Shown: positions 23,799 through 31,140 of the stretch, one piece after another
Position numbering within the stretch: position 1 is the first letter of the stretch
Layout: each line of letters opens with the position of its first letter
NCBI RefSeq assembly: GCF_001425305.1
Contig: NZ_LMEE01000004.1
Span: forward strand, 160,121-224,120
Direction: 5' to 3'
Length of the DNA: 64,000 nucleotides
Origin: Phenylobacterium sp. Root1290
GTDB lineage: Bacteria > Pseudomonadota > Alphaproteobacteria > Caulobacterales > Caulobacteraceae
Position numbers and translations under genes: made by a program
The notes under the pieces: generated by a model
Database searches by the model: none
What the model saw: the letters and a program-made list of their open reading frames with translations, nothing else
What the model was told of the DNA's origin: nothing

Positions 23799-26273
23799 AT
23801 GCGCGTGATCCTGATCGTGGCCGCCTGGCTGGTCGCGCTCGCCCCGCTGTCGGCGGTCCCTGCGGCCGCCAGATCGCTGGCGGTGGACGACCTGCTCAAT
23901 CTTGAAGAGCTCGGCCAGGTTTCGATCGCGCCTGGCGAGCGATGGATGGTGGCCGAGGTCCGCGGCCCCTATGCGGCCGCGGCGAGCTTCCAGGGCGACT
24001 ACTATGGCCGGCTGGCGACCAGCCGGCTCTACAGGGTCAATCTTGATCGACCTGGCCCGGCGGAGCTTTTGCTTGGCGCAGGCGGGGGTTATGTCGCCGG
24101 CCCGATCGCGCCCGACGGGCGAGCGATGGTGGTCTATCGGCTTTCGGAGGCCGAAGGCTGGCGCGGCGGCGTGCTCAACCTTGCCGACAGGTCGGTGCGC
24201 TGGCTCGAGGGCGCGCCCGACTACGGGGTTCTGGGCCGCACGGCGCAGTGGCGATCGTCTGCCGAGGTCGTATTTATCCGCAGGCGCGGCGCAAACCTGC
24301 CCGTCAGGCTGCGGCTCGGCTGGAACGCCATGGCCCAACTGCCTGAGCTCTGGCGGCGCGCCGACCGCGGCGAGGCGGCCGTCAGCGTCGCCGGCAGCGG
24401 CCGCTTCTCCGACATGCGCCCCAGTCTTCCGACCTCTGAACTGGTCGTCTTCAACGCTCGAACAGGAGCCGAAAAGATCCTGGCGCGCGACGCCTTTGTG
24501 GATCTGGAGATCTCTCCCGATGGCCGCCATGTCGCAGCGCTTGTGGCCGGGCGTCTCGCCGCGCCTTCGACGCCGGGGCCGTTGCGGTCGGGCGAGACCC
24601 TTCAGCGCCACACGCTGCAGGTGATCGACCTGGAGCGGGGCGGGATTTCCCGGCCGCTGGCCGGGGCCGACATCCTGCCTGGCCTCTTGGCCTGGTCCCC
24701 GGTTCACAACATCGTTCTGATCTTCTCCCGTCGGCCCGATCAGCCGTGGCGCGAAGGGGCGCTAGCGCAGATCGACGCCGCCACTGGCCGCGGCCAGACG
24801 GCGCCTGCCGGCGGCCTTGCGCCCGAGGTCTCAATCGGCGCCGACGGCACGGTGAGCGTGCGCGCCGGCTGGCTGGGACGCGATCCGGTAATTCTGGCCC
24901 GTGATCGAGGGGCCAGGCGAGCCGATTGGTACGCCCTGCATGCGGACGGACCCCGCAATCTGACCGCGCTGGCGCCCGCCCCCCCGAGCCGGATCGTTGC
25001 GAGTACGCATCGCGGACTGCTGCTGGACGCCGCCGACGGCGTCTGGTCGATCGACACGCGGGGCCGCGCCGTCAGGCTGGCGGTCGGCGAAGGTTGGGTA
25101 AGCGCCGAGCCGCCGCAGCCGGCCATGCGGCTCTCGCTGAACGCCCCGCCCGCCCGTGACTGGACCGCGCTGCTTAAGGCCGGGCCAGGCGCTCGATTAA
25201 TGAGGGCCGGGCCCGCGGGCCAAGCTGCGCCCGACCACCTCCCGGCCGGCCGCCTGATCGCGCTGGGCGCGGCCAGCAGCGCCGTCCTGCAGGTGGACGA
25301 GCAGGGTGTTGGGCGCCTGCAGGTCAAAGGGATCGGCGGCGCGGCCAGCGCCCTGACGCTCAACGCCGCCCTTGCCGATATCACGCCGGCTCGGGTCGCG
25401 CGGCTCGATGCGCCAGGCGGCGTCGCCCACTGGCTCTATCTGCCGCCGACCTCCGGTTCTGATCAGGCAAAGCCGCCGGGCGCCGTGCAAAAACCCAGCG
25501 GCGGCTGGCCGATGGTGGTCGTCGCCTATCCCGGCGCGATCTACCGCGAACCTCCGAGCAAGTACGCCCCAGGCGCGCTTACCTTTTACACCAACCCGCA
25601 GCTGCTCGCGGCGCAGGGCTATGCGGTCCTGGTCCCAAGCCTGCCGCGGGCTTCGACGACAGAGCCGATGCAGGGGCTGACGGCGCAGATTCTGGCGGCG
25701 GCGAACCTGGCGACGGCGAGCGGCGAGATTGATCGCGACCGGGTCGCGCTCTGGGGTCACAGCTTCGGCGGCTATGCCGCCATGGCGGCCGCCACTGAGA
25801 CCCAGCGCTTCAAAGCCGTCATCGCCTCCGCCGGCATCTCGGACCTGGCGAACTATTGGGGCGCCATCGCCCCGGATTTCGCCGTTAGTCCCGAACTTGG
25901 CGCGGCGTCCGACTGGGGTCAGGGCTGGGTCGAGAAGAACGCCGGCATGGGCGGTCCGCCGTGGACCGCGCGCGAGCGCTACGCGCGCAACAGCCCCTTC
26001 ACCTATGCCGACCAGATTGAGACGCCGATGTTGTTGATCCAGGGCGATCAGGACTCCATCGGTCTTGGTCAGGCCCAGGCGCTGTTCAGCGCGCTCCATC
26101 GCCAGGACAAGCCCGCAGTGCTGGCGACCTATTGGGGCGAAAGCCACGTGATCACCAGCCCTGGCAACGTTCGAGACATGTACGCGCGCGTGTTTGCATT
26201 TCTCGCCCAGACGCTCGCACCTAGCCAAGACCACGCAGACGGCGGGTCCAGGACCGCGCCCAGGCCTCTATGA
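23799..26273 (+). CDS. Lasso peptide isopeptidase, AtxE-like S9 hydrolase
   Basis: An 824-residue prolyl-oligopeptidase-type serine hydrolase with a signal peptide (residues 1 to about 25) and a beta-propeller-like N-terminal region (about 40-480). The alpha/beta hydrolase domain has GHSFGG (Ser655), GDQDS (Asp752) and ESH (His783) as the triad. Proteins of this type next to FecI/FecR/TonB genes in lasso loci open the macrolactam ring of the imported peptide (astexin isopeptidases are the reference). It would act in the periplasm on peptide taken in by the upstream receptor. Its 3' end overlaps the convergent synthetase gene by 53 bases. Named by family and context; specificity is untested. 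Confidence 0.85.
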   Translation: MRVILIVAAWLVALAPLSAVPAAARSLAVDDLLNLEELGQVSIAPGERWMVAEVRGPYAAAASFQGDYYGRLATSRLYRVNLDRPGPAELLLGAGGGYVAGPIAPDGRAMVVYRLSEAEGWRGGVLNLADRSVRWLEGAPDYGVLGRTAQWRSSAEVVFIRRRGANLPVRLRLGWNAMAQLPELWRRADRGEAAVSVAGSGRFSDMRPSLPTSELVVFNARTGAEKILARDAFVDLEISPDGRHVAALVAGRLAAPSTPGPLRSGETLQRHTLQVIDLERGGISRPLAGADILPGLLAWSPVHNIVLIFSRRPDQPWREGALAQIDAATGRGQTAPAGGLAPEVSIGADGTVSVRAGWLGRDPVILARDRGARRADWYALHADGPRNLTALAPAPPSRIVASTHRGLLLDAADGVWSIDTRGRAVRLAVGEGWVSAEPPQPAMRLSLNAPPARDWTALLKAGPGARLMRAGPAGQAAPDHLPAGRLIALGAASSAVLQVDEQGVGRLQVKGIGGAASALTLNAALADITPARVARLDAPGGVAHWLYLPPTSGSDQAKPPGAVQKPSGGWPMVVVAYPGAIYREPPSKYAPGALTFYTNPQLLAAQGYAVLVPSLPRASTTEPMQGLTAQILAAANLATASGEIDRDRVALWGHSFGGYAAMAAATETQRFKAVIASAGISDLANYWGAIAPDFAVSPELGAASDWGQGWVEKNAGMGGPPWTARERYARNSPFTYADQIETPMLLIQGDQDSIGLGQAQALFSALHRQDKPAVLATYWGESHVITSPGNVRDMYARVFAFLAQTLAPSQDHADGGSRTAPRPL

Positions 26274-27906
26274 TCACGGCGTGCAGGATCTGCCCCGCGC
26301 CGCCCGCCCACATCAGGTGCTCGCTGGTCAGCTGCGCTTCCAGACGACGGCGATCGAGCACCCGCGCCTGCGCCAGCTCTCCGTCGAGGAGATAGGGGCG
26401 CAGGAAATCCAGGCGCCCAGCGAGTGCGCGGCCAAAGTGCGCGGTGGCGTCGCCCTTGCCGTGCCTTTGGGCGACCTCCGGTGCCAACCATGCGCTGAAC
26501 GCGGTCCGCGCGTAGGCGCGGTCGCGGCCGCCCCGCGTCAACTCGGCCGCCGGCAGACGCAGGCAGTGCTCGACGATCGGCCGGCTAAGCAGCGGGTGGC
26601 GAAAGTCGGCTGCGGCGGCGCGGCGCGAGGGGCCGGCGAAGGCCAGGGATTGGCCAACGCCCTCCACCTGGAGGCGTTTGGCCGGCGCCGGGCGGCGCCG
26701 GTCCCAGGCCCCGGCCCCGGCCCCGGCCCCGGCCCCGGCGGAGAGATTGGCGCGAAGAGCGGTTGCAAGCAGCGACCACACCGAGCGTCGGGTCCAGCGC
26801 GCCAGGTCGGGGAGGACAGGGCCGGCCATCCCCGCCAGGCCGCTCGCGCGCAGGTGGTCGACGGCGATCAGAGCGCTAGGCATCTGGTAGAAGACGGTGT
26901 CGCCTCCCTTGCCGGTGAGGAGCACTTCTGCGCCCCACGCTTGGCACTGCTCGGCGACGTCGCCGTCATAGCCGCTGTCCAGCCCCCAGACGCCTGGGCG
27001 CCAGCCGCTTGAGACCGCAGCCAGGCTCGGCTCGTCCAGAGTGACCTGTGGCTTTCGCCGCTCGATCAGGGGCAGGCCCGCCGCCTGCGCCACCCTGCGC
27101 GCGAAGGCCCGCTCATCGCCTTCGGCTTCGAGCGTGTGATAGTTGAGGAGGATCGCCTCGCGGGCGCCCCGCCCGCGACCGAGCGCGGCGGCGACGACGG
27201 CGGAGTCGAACCCGCCGGAGGTCTCGACGAGCACCCGCCGCCCCATTGTCATCTGCCCGATGCAGGTCTCCACCAACTGCGGCAGGGTTACATCGTCGCG
27301 CACGCTGCCGCTCGCCGCGTCCTGCGGCGTCCAGATCGCCAGATTGCGGCCGTCCGGCCAGTCCAGCACGCCGCCCGGAACGGCGTAGGCGCCGATGAGC
27401 CCAAGCGGCCCCGCCAGCCGTCCTGGGGAGACCAGCTGTTCTCGCAGGATGCTCCAATCGATTGCGAGCACTGGAGCTAGTCCCACCAGGAGCCAGTCTG
27501 GAGCGCAGCTGGCCACGACCTGGACGCCTTTACGCCCGCAGATGACGGCCTCAAGGTCTCCCATGGGCGCGCGGAACACCGCCGCCGCACCGGCGGCTGG
27601 CGCGTCGATCACCACATAGCCGCCCCAAGCCTGGCGCGAGAGGTCCCGGCAAAGCGTCTCGAAATCTGCGTCGGCCGCCAGACGCAGCCCCTCTGCTGCG
27701 CGCGTGTGGACATCGCCGAGCAGAAGCCTGCCGCCGGGTAGCGGGCGCAGGTTGAGATTACGCGGGGTGGAGAGCGCGACGAGGCGCCCCGGCTCATCGA
27801 TCGCCAGTCGCCAACCAGGCTCCTTGGCCAAGGTGCGGGTGATCCATCCGATCCGCGCAGATATCTCCTTGGCCGGGTCCCAATGCAGCGCGACAAAGTC
27901 GGCCAT
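26221..27906 (-). CDS. Lasso peptide macrolactam synthetase (C protein)
   Basis: A 561-residue asparagine-synthetase-like enzyme that activates the ring-acceptor Asp/Glu side chain with ATP and closes the ring on Gly1. The N-terminal half is a degenerate glutaminase-like domain with no catalytic Cys at position 2 (starts MADFVALHW). The ATP-binding SGGFDS lies at residues 230-235, and LLTGKGGDTVFYQ is the later synthetase motif. A simple-repeat Ala-Gly run (from the GGCCCC repeat) lies at about 390-400. Start ATG 27906 lies two bases after the B-protein stop. The pair B-C directly downstream of a precursor gene defines the lasso locus. Confidence 0.88.
   Translation of the reverse strand: MADFVALHWDPAKEISARIGWITRTLAKEPGWRLAIDEPGRLVALSTPRNLNLRPLPGGRLLLGDVHTRAAEGLRLAADADFETLCRDLSRQAWGGYVVIDAPAAGAAAVFRAPMGDLEAVICGRKGVQVVASCAPDWLLVGLAPVLAIDWSILREQLVSPGRLAGPLGLIGAYAVPGGVLDWPDGRNLAIWTPQDAASGSVRDDVTLPQLVETCIGQMTMGRRVLVETSGGFDSAVVAAALGRGRGAREAILLNYHTLEAEGDERAFARRVAQAAGLPLIERRKPQVTLDEPSLAAVSSGWRPGVWGLDSGYDGDVAEQCQAWGAEVLLTGKGGDTVFYQMPSALIAVDHLRASGLAGMAGPVLPDLARWTRRSVWSLLATALRANLSAGAGAGAGAGAWDRRRPAPAKRLQVEGVGQSLAFAGPSRRAAAADFRHPLLSRPIVEHCLRLPAAELTRGGRDRAYARTAFSAWLAPEVAQRHGKGDATAHFGRALAGRLDFLRPYLLDGELAQARVLDRRRLEAQLTSEHLMWAGGAGQILHAVIIEAWARSWTRRLRGLG
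26706..26740. repeat. GGCCCC tandem repeat inside the C-protein gene
   Basis: Five to six units of a six-base repeat encode alternating Ala-Gly. Changes in copy number keep the reading frame, so length can vary without loss of the enzyme. Confidence 0.85.
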
Positions 27907-27908
27907 GG

Positions 27909-28535
27909 CTAGCGCGCCAGAATGGGGGTGTAGCGCACCAGCCTGCCGACCTGGTCGTCGAGCGCCATATCGCCCCACTGCAACCAGCAATGAGCGGCGA
28001 ACGGATAGGTCGAGACCCCGAACACCCAGTGCGGCGCAGGGTGGCCTCGCCGCACCAGAAAGGTGCGCAGCATCGCCGCGCGCATCAGGCAGCGCCCCTG
28101 GAGGGGGGCCCAGGGCAGCCATTGCAGAAAGGCCCGCACGTCCCTCAGTCCGCGCTCGGGCGCCGCAGGCAGCGGACGCGCCGCCGGGACGCGATCGAGT
28201 ATGGCTGAGAAGCTGAGGATCCGGACCCTGACGTTCGCGGCAAGGTGCGCTGCGGCCATGTCAGCGGCCAGTCTTGGCCCCCTGCTCCCCTCCCCGTCCG
28301 GCAGATCGCGCTGGGCTCGTGCCGCGGGCGCCAGCCGCGCGGCGGGCCTCTCGCCTCCCCCGCCGAGGCCTTGCCGGGCCAGGGCTTCGGCCAGCGGCTC
28401 GGCGAGCGGCAATTGAGGGTCGAAGCCGTCGCCAAGGCCAGGCAGGCAGTGATAGCGGCCGGACCGAAGATCGAGCGCCACGAGGTCGCCGTAGACGTCG
28501 ACCGCATGAACCTGCTCAGGGAGAAAGGCGGTCAT
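27909..28535 (-). CDS. Lasso peptide leader peptidase (B protein)
   Basis: A 208-residue fusion of a RiPP recognition element (residues 1 to about 80: EQVHAVDVYGDLVALDLRSGRYHCLPG) and a transglutaminase-like cysteine peptidase. The triad is Cys149 (GRCLMRA), His182 (FAAHCWLQW) and Asp193 (MALDD). It would bind the leader and cut it from the precursor before the C protein closes the ring. The fused form is usual in proteobacterial lasso loci. ATG 28535 follows GGAGAG; the in-frame GTG at 28562 falls in the intergenic hairpin and is unlikely. Gap to the C gene is two bases; gap to the precursor gene is 62 bases. Confidence 0.88.
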   Translation of the reverse strand: MTAFLPEQVHAVDVYGDLVALDLRSGRYHCLPGLGDGFDPQLPLAEPLAEALARQGLGGGGERPAARLAPAARAQRDLPDGEGSRGPRLAADMAAAHLAANVRVRILSFSAILDRVPAARPLPAAPERGLRDVRAFLQWLPWAPLQGRCLMRAAMLRTFLVRRGHPAPHWVFGVSTYPFAAHCWLQWGDMALDDQVGRLVRYTPILAR

Positions 28536-28561
28536 CTGGCTCTCCGCGTAGGCGAACGACA

Positions 28562-28586
28562 CCCGGCGCGGCGTGGCCGCGCCGGG
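28562..28586 (-). promoter_or_regulatory. Strong hairpin between precursor and B genes
   Basis: CCCGGCGCGGC (28562-28572), loop GTG, GCCGCGCCGGG (28576-28586): an 11-base perfect stem with no T-run. It lies 12 bases past the precursor stop. It could stabilise the precursor mRNA or attenuate readthrough so that precursor exceeds enzymes; similar A-B intergenic hairpins have been noted in other lasso loci. Confidence 0.75.
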
Positions 28587-28597
28587 GCGCTCCTGGT

Positions 28598-28723
28598 TCA
28601 GACCTCGTCGTAACGGTCGCCGGCGAGTTCGATGAATTCGCCGTCGGGATAGCCGCGGGTCAGACGCTTGGCGTCCCCAGGGTTGAGCCCGCCGAGACGG
28701 CGGAGCAGTTCAAAGCAACGCAT
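28598..28723 (-). CDS. Lasso peptide precursor (A protein)
   Basis: A 41-residue peptide. Residues 1-23 are the leader, starting MRCFELLRRLGG and ending AKRLTR; Thr at the penultimate leader position is the recognition residue expected for lasso precursors, and T-R before Gly matches the astexin type. Residues 24-41 are the predicted core GYPDGEFIELAGDRYDEV. Gly1 and Glu9 (last residue of GYPDGEFIE) fit a nine-membered-residue macrolactam; tail residues Arg14 or Tyr15 could be the steric plug. There is no Cys in the core, so class II is predicted. Start ATG 28723 has GGAG eight bases upstream. An earlier ATG (28731) in another frame gives only a meaningless 23-residue frame. I do not recognise the core as a known peptide. 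Confidence 0.85.
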   Translation of the reverse strand: MRCFELLRRLGGLNPGDAKRLTRGYPDGEFIELAGDRYDEV

Positions 28724-28816
28724 CTGTGCATCTCCACTCTTCATGACCACCATTTGTGGCAGAAACAATTCTCCGCCACGTCGCTATGTATTCAAACTAT
28801 ATGTTCTCATATTTCA
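28724..28816 (-). promoter_or_regulatory. Lasso operon promoter region with palindrome
   Basis: An A+T-rich stretch between the GntR gene and the precursor, in sharp contrast to its surroundings. It contains the inverted repeat ATATG-TTCT-CATAT (28799-28812), a plausible operator, and a possible -35 TTGAAT downstream of it in the reading direction. Likely the main promoter of the precursor-B-C operon. Confidence 0.6.
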
Positions 28817-29437
28817 CTATACGTGCGAATCCGCACCCATCGCCCCGAGGATGCTCATCGCTTCCTGGCGTCGGCGCGTATGGTAGGCCTGCACCTGGCC
28901 GGTGAGGTCCGCCGGCGTCCAGGCGCAGGCCCCCAGGGCGTCCAACTCGGCGGGTAGGCCGCTGAGGATGCGGCTCTCGGCCTGCCGCACCCGGCCCAGC
29001 CGAACTGTCAGCGATGCATGGGCCTGGAAGAGCGGCGTGCTGCCGCCGGCGGCCACGATGCGCCGGAAGATTAGTCCCGCCTGGCGGGTCAAGGGCGCAG
29101 GCCCCGCCTCGTCAGGGCCGGCAGGGGTGGCGATTGGCTCACGGGGCGGCCCCAAGGTCTGCAAGGCCAGTCGCAGATAGGCTTCGTGCAGGTCGTAGAG
29201 CGACAGCAGTTCGGCAGGATCGATCCGCCAGCAGTTGAAACCGACGCCGCGCCGCTCTTCGATCAAGCGCTCCCCGGCCAGCCACGCCAAGGCTTCGCGA
29301 ACCGGCGTCGTGCTGAACCCAAGCTCTGCGGCCAGGTCGCCGATGACCAGCGCCGCGCCAGGCGGATAGTCGCCGTCAGCCAGCCGCTCGCGCAACGTCT
29401 TCAGCGCCGCCCCGAAAGGATCGCGACGACGCGGCAT
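28817..29437 (-). CDS. GntR-family regulator (FadR-like)
   Basis: About 206 residues from ATG 29437. The winged helix is clear: ALKTLRERLADGDYPPGAAL, IGDLAAELGFSTTPVREALAWLAGERLIEERRGVGF (in parts). The rest (ELLSLYDLHEAYLRLALQ onward) is a helical ligand-binding region like the FCD type, though short. It lies directly upstream of the lasso precursor on the same strand, and a palindrome sits just after its stop, so it probably controls the precursor operon and perhaps itself. A GntR gene in this position is not part of the usual lasso locus. Ligand unknown. Confidence 0.82.
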   Translation of the reverse strand: MPRRRDPFGAALKTLRERLADGDYPPGAALVIGDLAAELGFSTTPVREALAWLAGERLIEERRGVGFNCWRIDPAELLSLYDLHEAYLRLALQTLGPPREPIATPAGPDEAGPAPLTRQAGLIFRRIVAAGGSTPLFQAHASLTVRLGRVRQAESRILSGLPAELDALGACAWTPADLTGQVQAYHTRRRQEAMSILGAMGADSHV

Positions 29438-29753
29438 CAGTCGCCGTCCAGGCCAGATATCGCCGACGGCGGGCCACATGGGGCCAGAGCAACTCTCGGG
29501 ACGTATCGATCCATTGGAAAAAGCTGCAGCACACGCCTTGGCGGCGACAGACGATTTTTCTCATCCTCGCCATAACGACGGGCGGGCCGCCAGGAAGTGG
29601 CGGAGATCCACGTGTTTAACGGCCCGCGGCCACGGCCCTTTTCAGTTGATCACGCTTTGCCGCCCTCCCAACCTGAGGTGCGAGATCGAGCCGCGGCGCC
29701 GACCAGGATCCCTTTGGCGCCGTTTAAGCCCCGCAGATCCAAGGGAGGCGACC

Positions 29754-29990
29754 ATGGGCTGTCGAAGCCTCAGCCGGCGGCAGATGCAATGCCTGGACCT
29801 TGTCCGGCAGGGCATGACATCCGGCGAGATCGGCAGGATCCTTGGTCTGTCGTCTCGCACGGTGGACCAGTATCTGGCCCAATCTTGCGCCCGCCTGCAG
29901 ACCCGCAATCGTGCTCAGGCTGTCGCCGAGGCGCTCAGGCTCGACCTCATCGGCCTGCCCTCGACCAGGCCCGGTCGCGCCAAAGATTGA
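29754..29990 (+). CDS. Small LuxR-type HTH protein
   Basis: A 78-residue protein that is almost only a LuxR/GerE helix-turn-helix: LSRRQMQCLDLVRQGMTSGEI, GRILGLSSRTVDQYLAQS, CARLQTRNRAQAVAEAL. There is no receiver or autoinducer domain. ATG 29754 follows GGGAGG at seven bases, a strong start. The 260 bases upstream show no other gene. Target unknown; it is divergent from the GntR gene of the lasso locus and convergent with parB, so either could be relevant. Stand-alone LuxR HTH proteins are common regulators in alphaproteobacteria. Confidence 0.8.
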   Translation: MGCRSLSRRQMQCLDLVRQGMTSGEIGRILGLSSRTVDQYLAQSCARLQTRNRAQAVAEALRLDLIGLPSTRPGRAKD

Positions 29991-30069
29991 GAGTCATGGC
30001 GGCCGCCGGCGGGCATGGCGCATACCCTCCAGCGGCCGCCTGGGTCACAGAAACCCCGACAATGGAGAG

Positions 30070-30085
30070 CTTGCCAATTGGCAAG
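30070..30085. promoter_or_regulatory. 16-base palindrome, candidate parS-like site 1
   Basis: CTTGCCAATTGGCAAG, perfect, four bases past the parB stop. The same core occurs at 33672 and 33830 around repA. Likely bound by ParB or another plasmid-maintenance protein. Confidence 0.6.
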
Positions 30086-30088
30086 TCT

Positions 30089-31123
30089 CTAGGACGTCGC
30101 CGGCCTCAGACGCTTCAGCTCCCGCTCGAAGGCGGCCATGAAGTCTTCATTGGTGGCGGGCGAGTCGAGCGACAGCTCAAGCACGACGCGGCCTGGCCCC
30201 TTCGGCTTGAGGGTGAATAGCGGCGCCGAGTGGGCGTTCTTGACGAGGCTGGGCTTCGCCGCTGGCTTGGCCGGCCCCTGCCCGGCCGCCGCGCTCTTGA
30301 GCACCGCCACCACCTTGGGCGCATCAAGAACCGCCTCCCCCGCCTCGCGCCGGCTCGACTGCTCGCTGGCCAGCTTCCTGGCCGCCGCCATCAGGCGTGA
30401 GCGGCCAGGGTCGGCGGCCAGGTGTGGTTTCAGTTCACGCGCGTGGTTCTCACGCAGCTGCAGAACGTCCCCAAAGGCGTCCACGACGTCGCGCGGCAGC
30501 TTGGCCAGGTCGAGGAACCTGGAGAGCCAGGTCTCCTTTACCTCAAGCCGCTCGGCCATACGCCGGGCCACGCCGCCATAGAAGCTTTCCACCGCCTCGC
30601 GGTAGTCGAGCGCCCGCTCATAGTCGCTGATGTCGAGACGTGAGCGGTTTTCGATGTCGGCCAGGCGGAAAGCGGCTTCGTCGGTCAGCTCGCGCTCTTC
30701 GATCAGGAACTTGATCTCGCGGTGCTCGACCTGGCGCAGGTAGCTCACCGACCAATGACGGCGCGCGCCGCAGATCACCTCGTAGTCGAAGGCCGGGTCG
30801 CCCTCGATACGTCGCACGATCGCCGGGAACTCCTGGACGCCCTGGGCGCGCAGGCTCTCCAGCAGATCGGCGCAGCGTTGCGGGTTCAGCAGGTCATAGC
30901 GCCGGTTGTGCCGCTCCCACATCCGGCATCGGGCCGGATCGACCAGCCGCAGGGTCTTTTCCTTTATGTCTCCGGAGGTGACGCGAGCCAGCGCGGAGAG
31001 CCGTTCGGTCACCCGGGCCGGCGGCGGCGCAGACGCCCCCTCCCCCGCGCCAGACGGGGTTTCAGTGACCGGAGAGACGAGGCCCGCGAGGATCGAGCGG
31101 TTCTTTCCCGTGGTGGTGGACAT
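30089..31123 (-). CDS. parB: Plasmid partition protein ParB/RepB
   Basis: A 344-residue centromere-binding protein. ParB domain: VDPARCRMWERHNRRYDLLNP, LLESLRAQGVQEFPAIVRR, YEVICGARRHWSVSYL (the GARRH box), FLIEERELTDEAAFRLADIENR; then an HTH region (RMAERLEVKETWLSRFLDLAKLPRDVVDAF). It has the N-terminal and central layout of RepB of repABC plasmids. Start ATG 31123 follows AGGAAGGGAG, better than the longer frame from 31186, which would overlap parA. Seventeen bases separate it from parA, so one operon. Candidate binding palindromes lie just after its stop and around repA. Confidence 0.92.
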   Translation of the reverse strand: MSTTTGKNRSILAGLVSPVTETPSGAGEGASAPPPARVTERLSALARVTSGDIKEKTLRLVDPARCRMWERHNRRYDLLNPQRCADLLESLRAQGVQEFPAIVRRIEGDPAFDYEVICGARRHWSVSYLRQVEHREIKFLIEERELTDEAAFRLADIENRSRLDISDYERALDYREAVESFYGGVARRMAERLEVKETWLSRFLDLAKLPRDVVDAFGDVLQLRENHARELKPHLAADPGRSRLMAAARKLASEQSSRREAGEAVLDAPKVVAVLKSAAAGQGPAKPAAKPSLVKNAHSAPLFTLKPKGPGRVVLELSLDSPATNEDFMAAFERELKRLRPATS

Positions 31124-31140
31124 TGAAGCTCCCTTCCTCT

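Noticed and set aside
23013..24707. Long minus-strand open frame (564 codons) opposite the TonB receptor and isopeptidase
   Set aside because: G+C-rich coding DNA often leaves long open antisense frames. The product is low-complexity and Arg/Gly/Ala-rich, and the plus-strand genes have clear domains.
26706..26740. GGCCCC repeat as a CRISPR or on/off contingency locus
   Set aside because: Unit is six bases with no spacers, and slippage cannot change the reading frame.
28661..28731. Alternative precursor start at ATG 28731 in another frame
   Set aside because: It gives a 23-residue peptide without a leader/core pattern; the chosen frame has the proper Thr, Gly and Glu positions and a better-spaced ribosome site.
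28274..28957. Plus-strand open frame of 227 codons across the lasso precursor and B gene
   Set aside because: Arg/Pro/Ala-rich composition typical of a shadow frame; the opposite strand carries the precursor and catalytic residues of the B protein.
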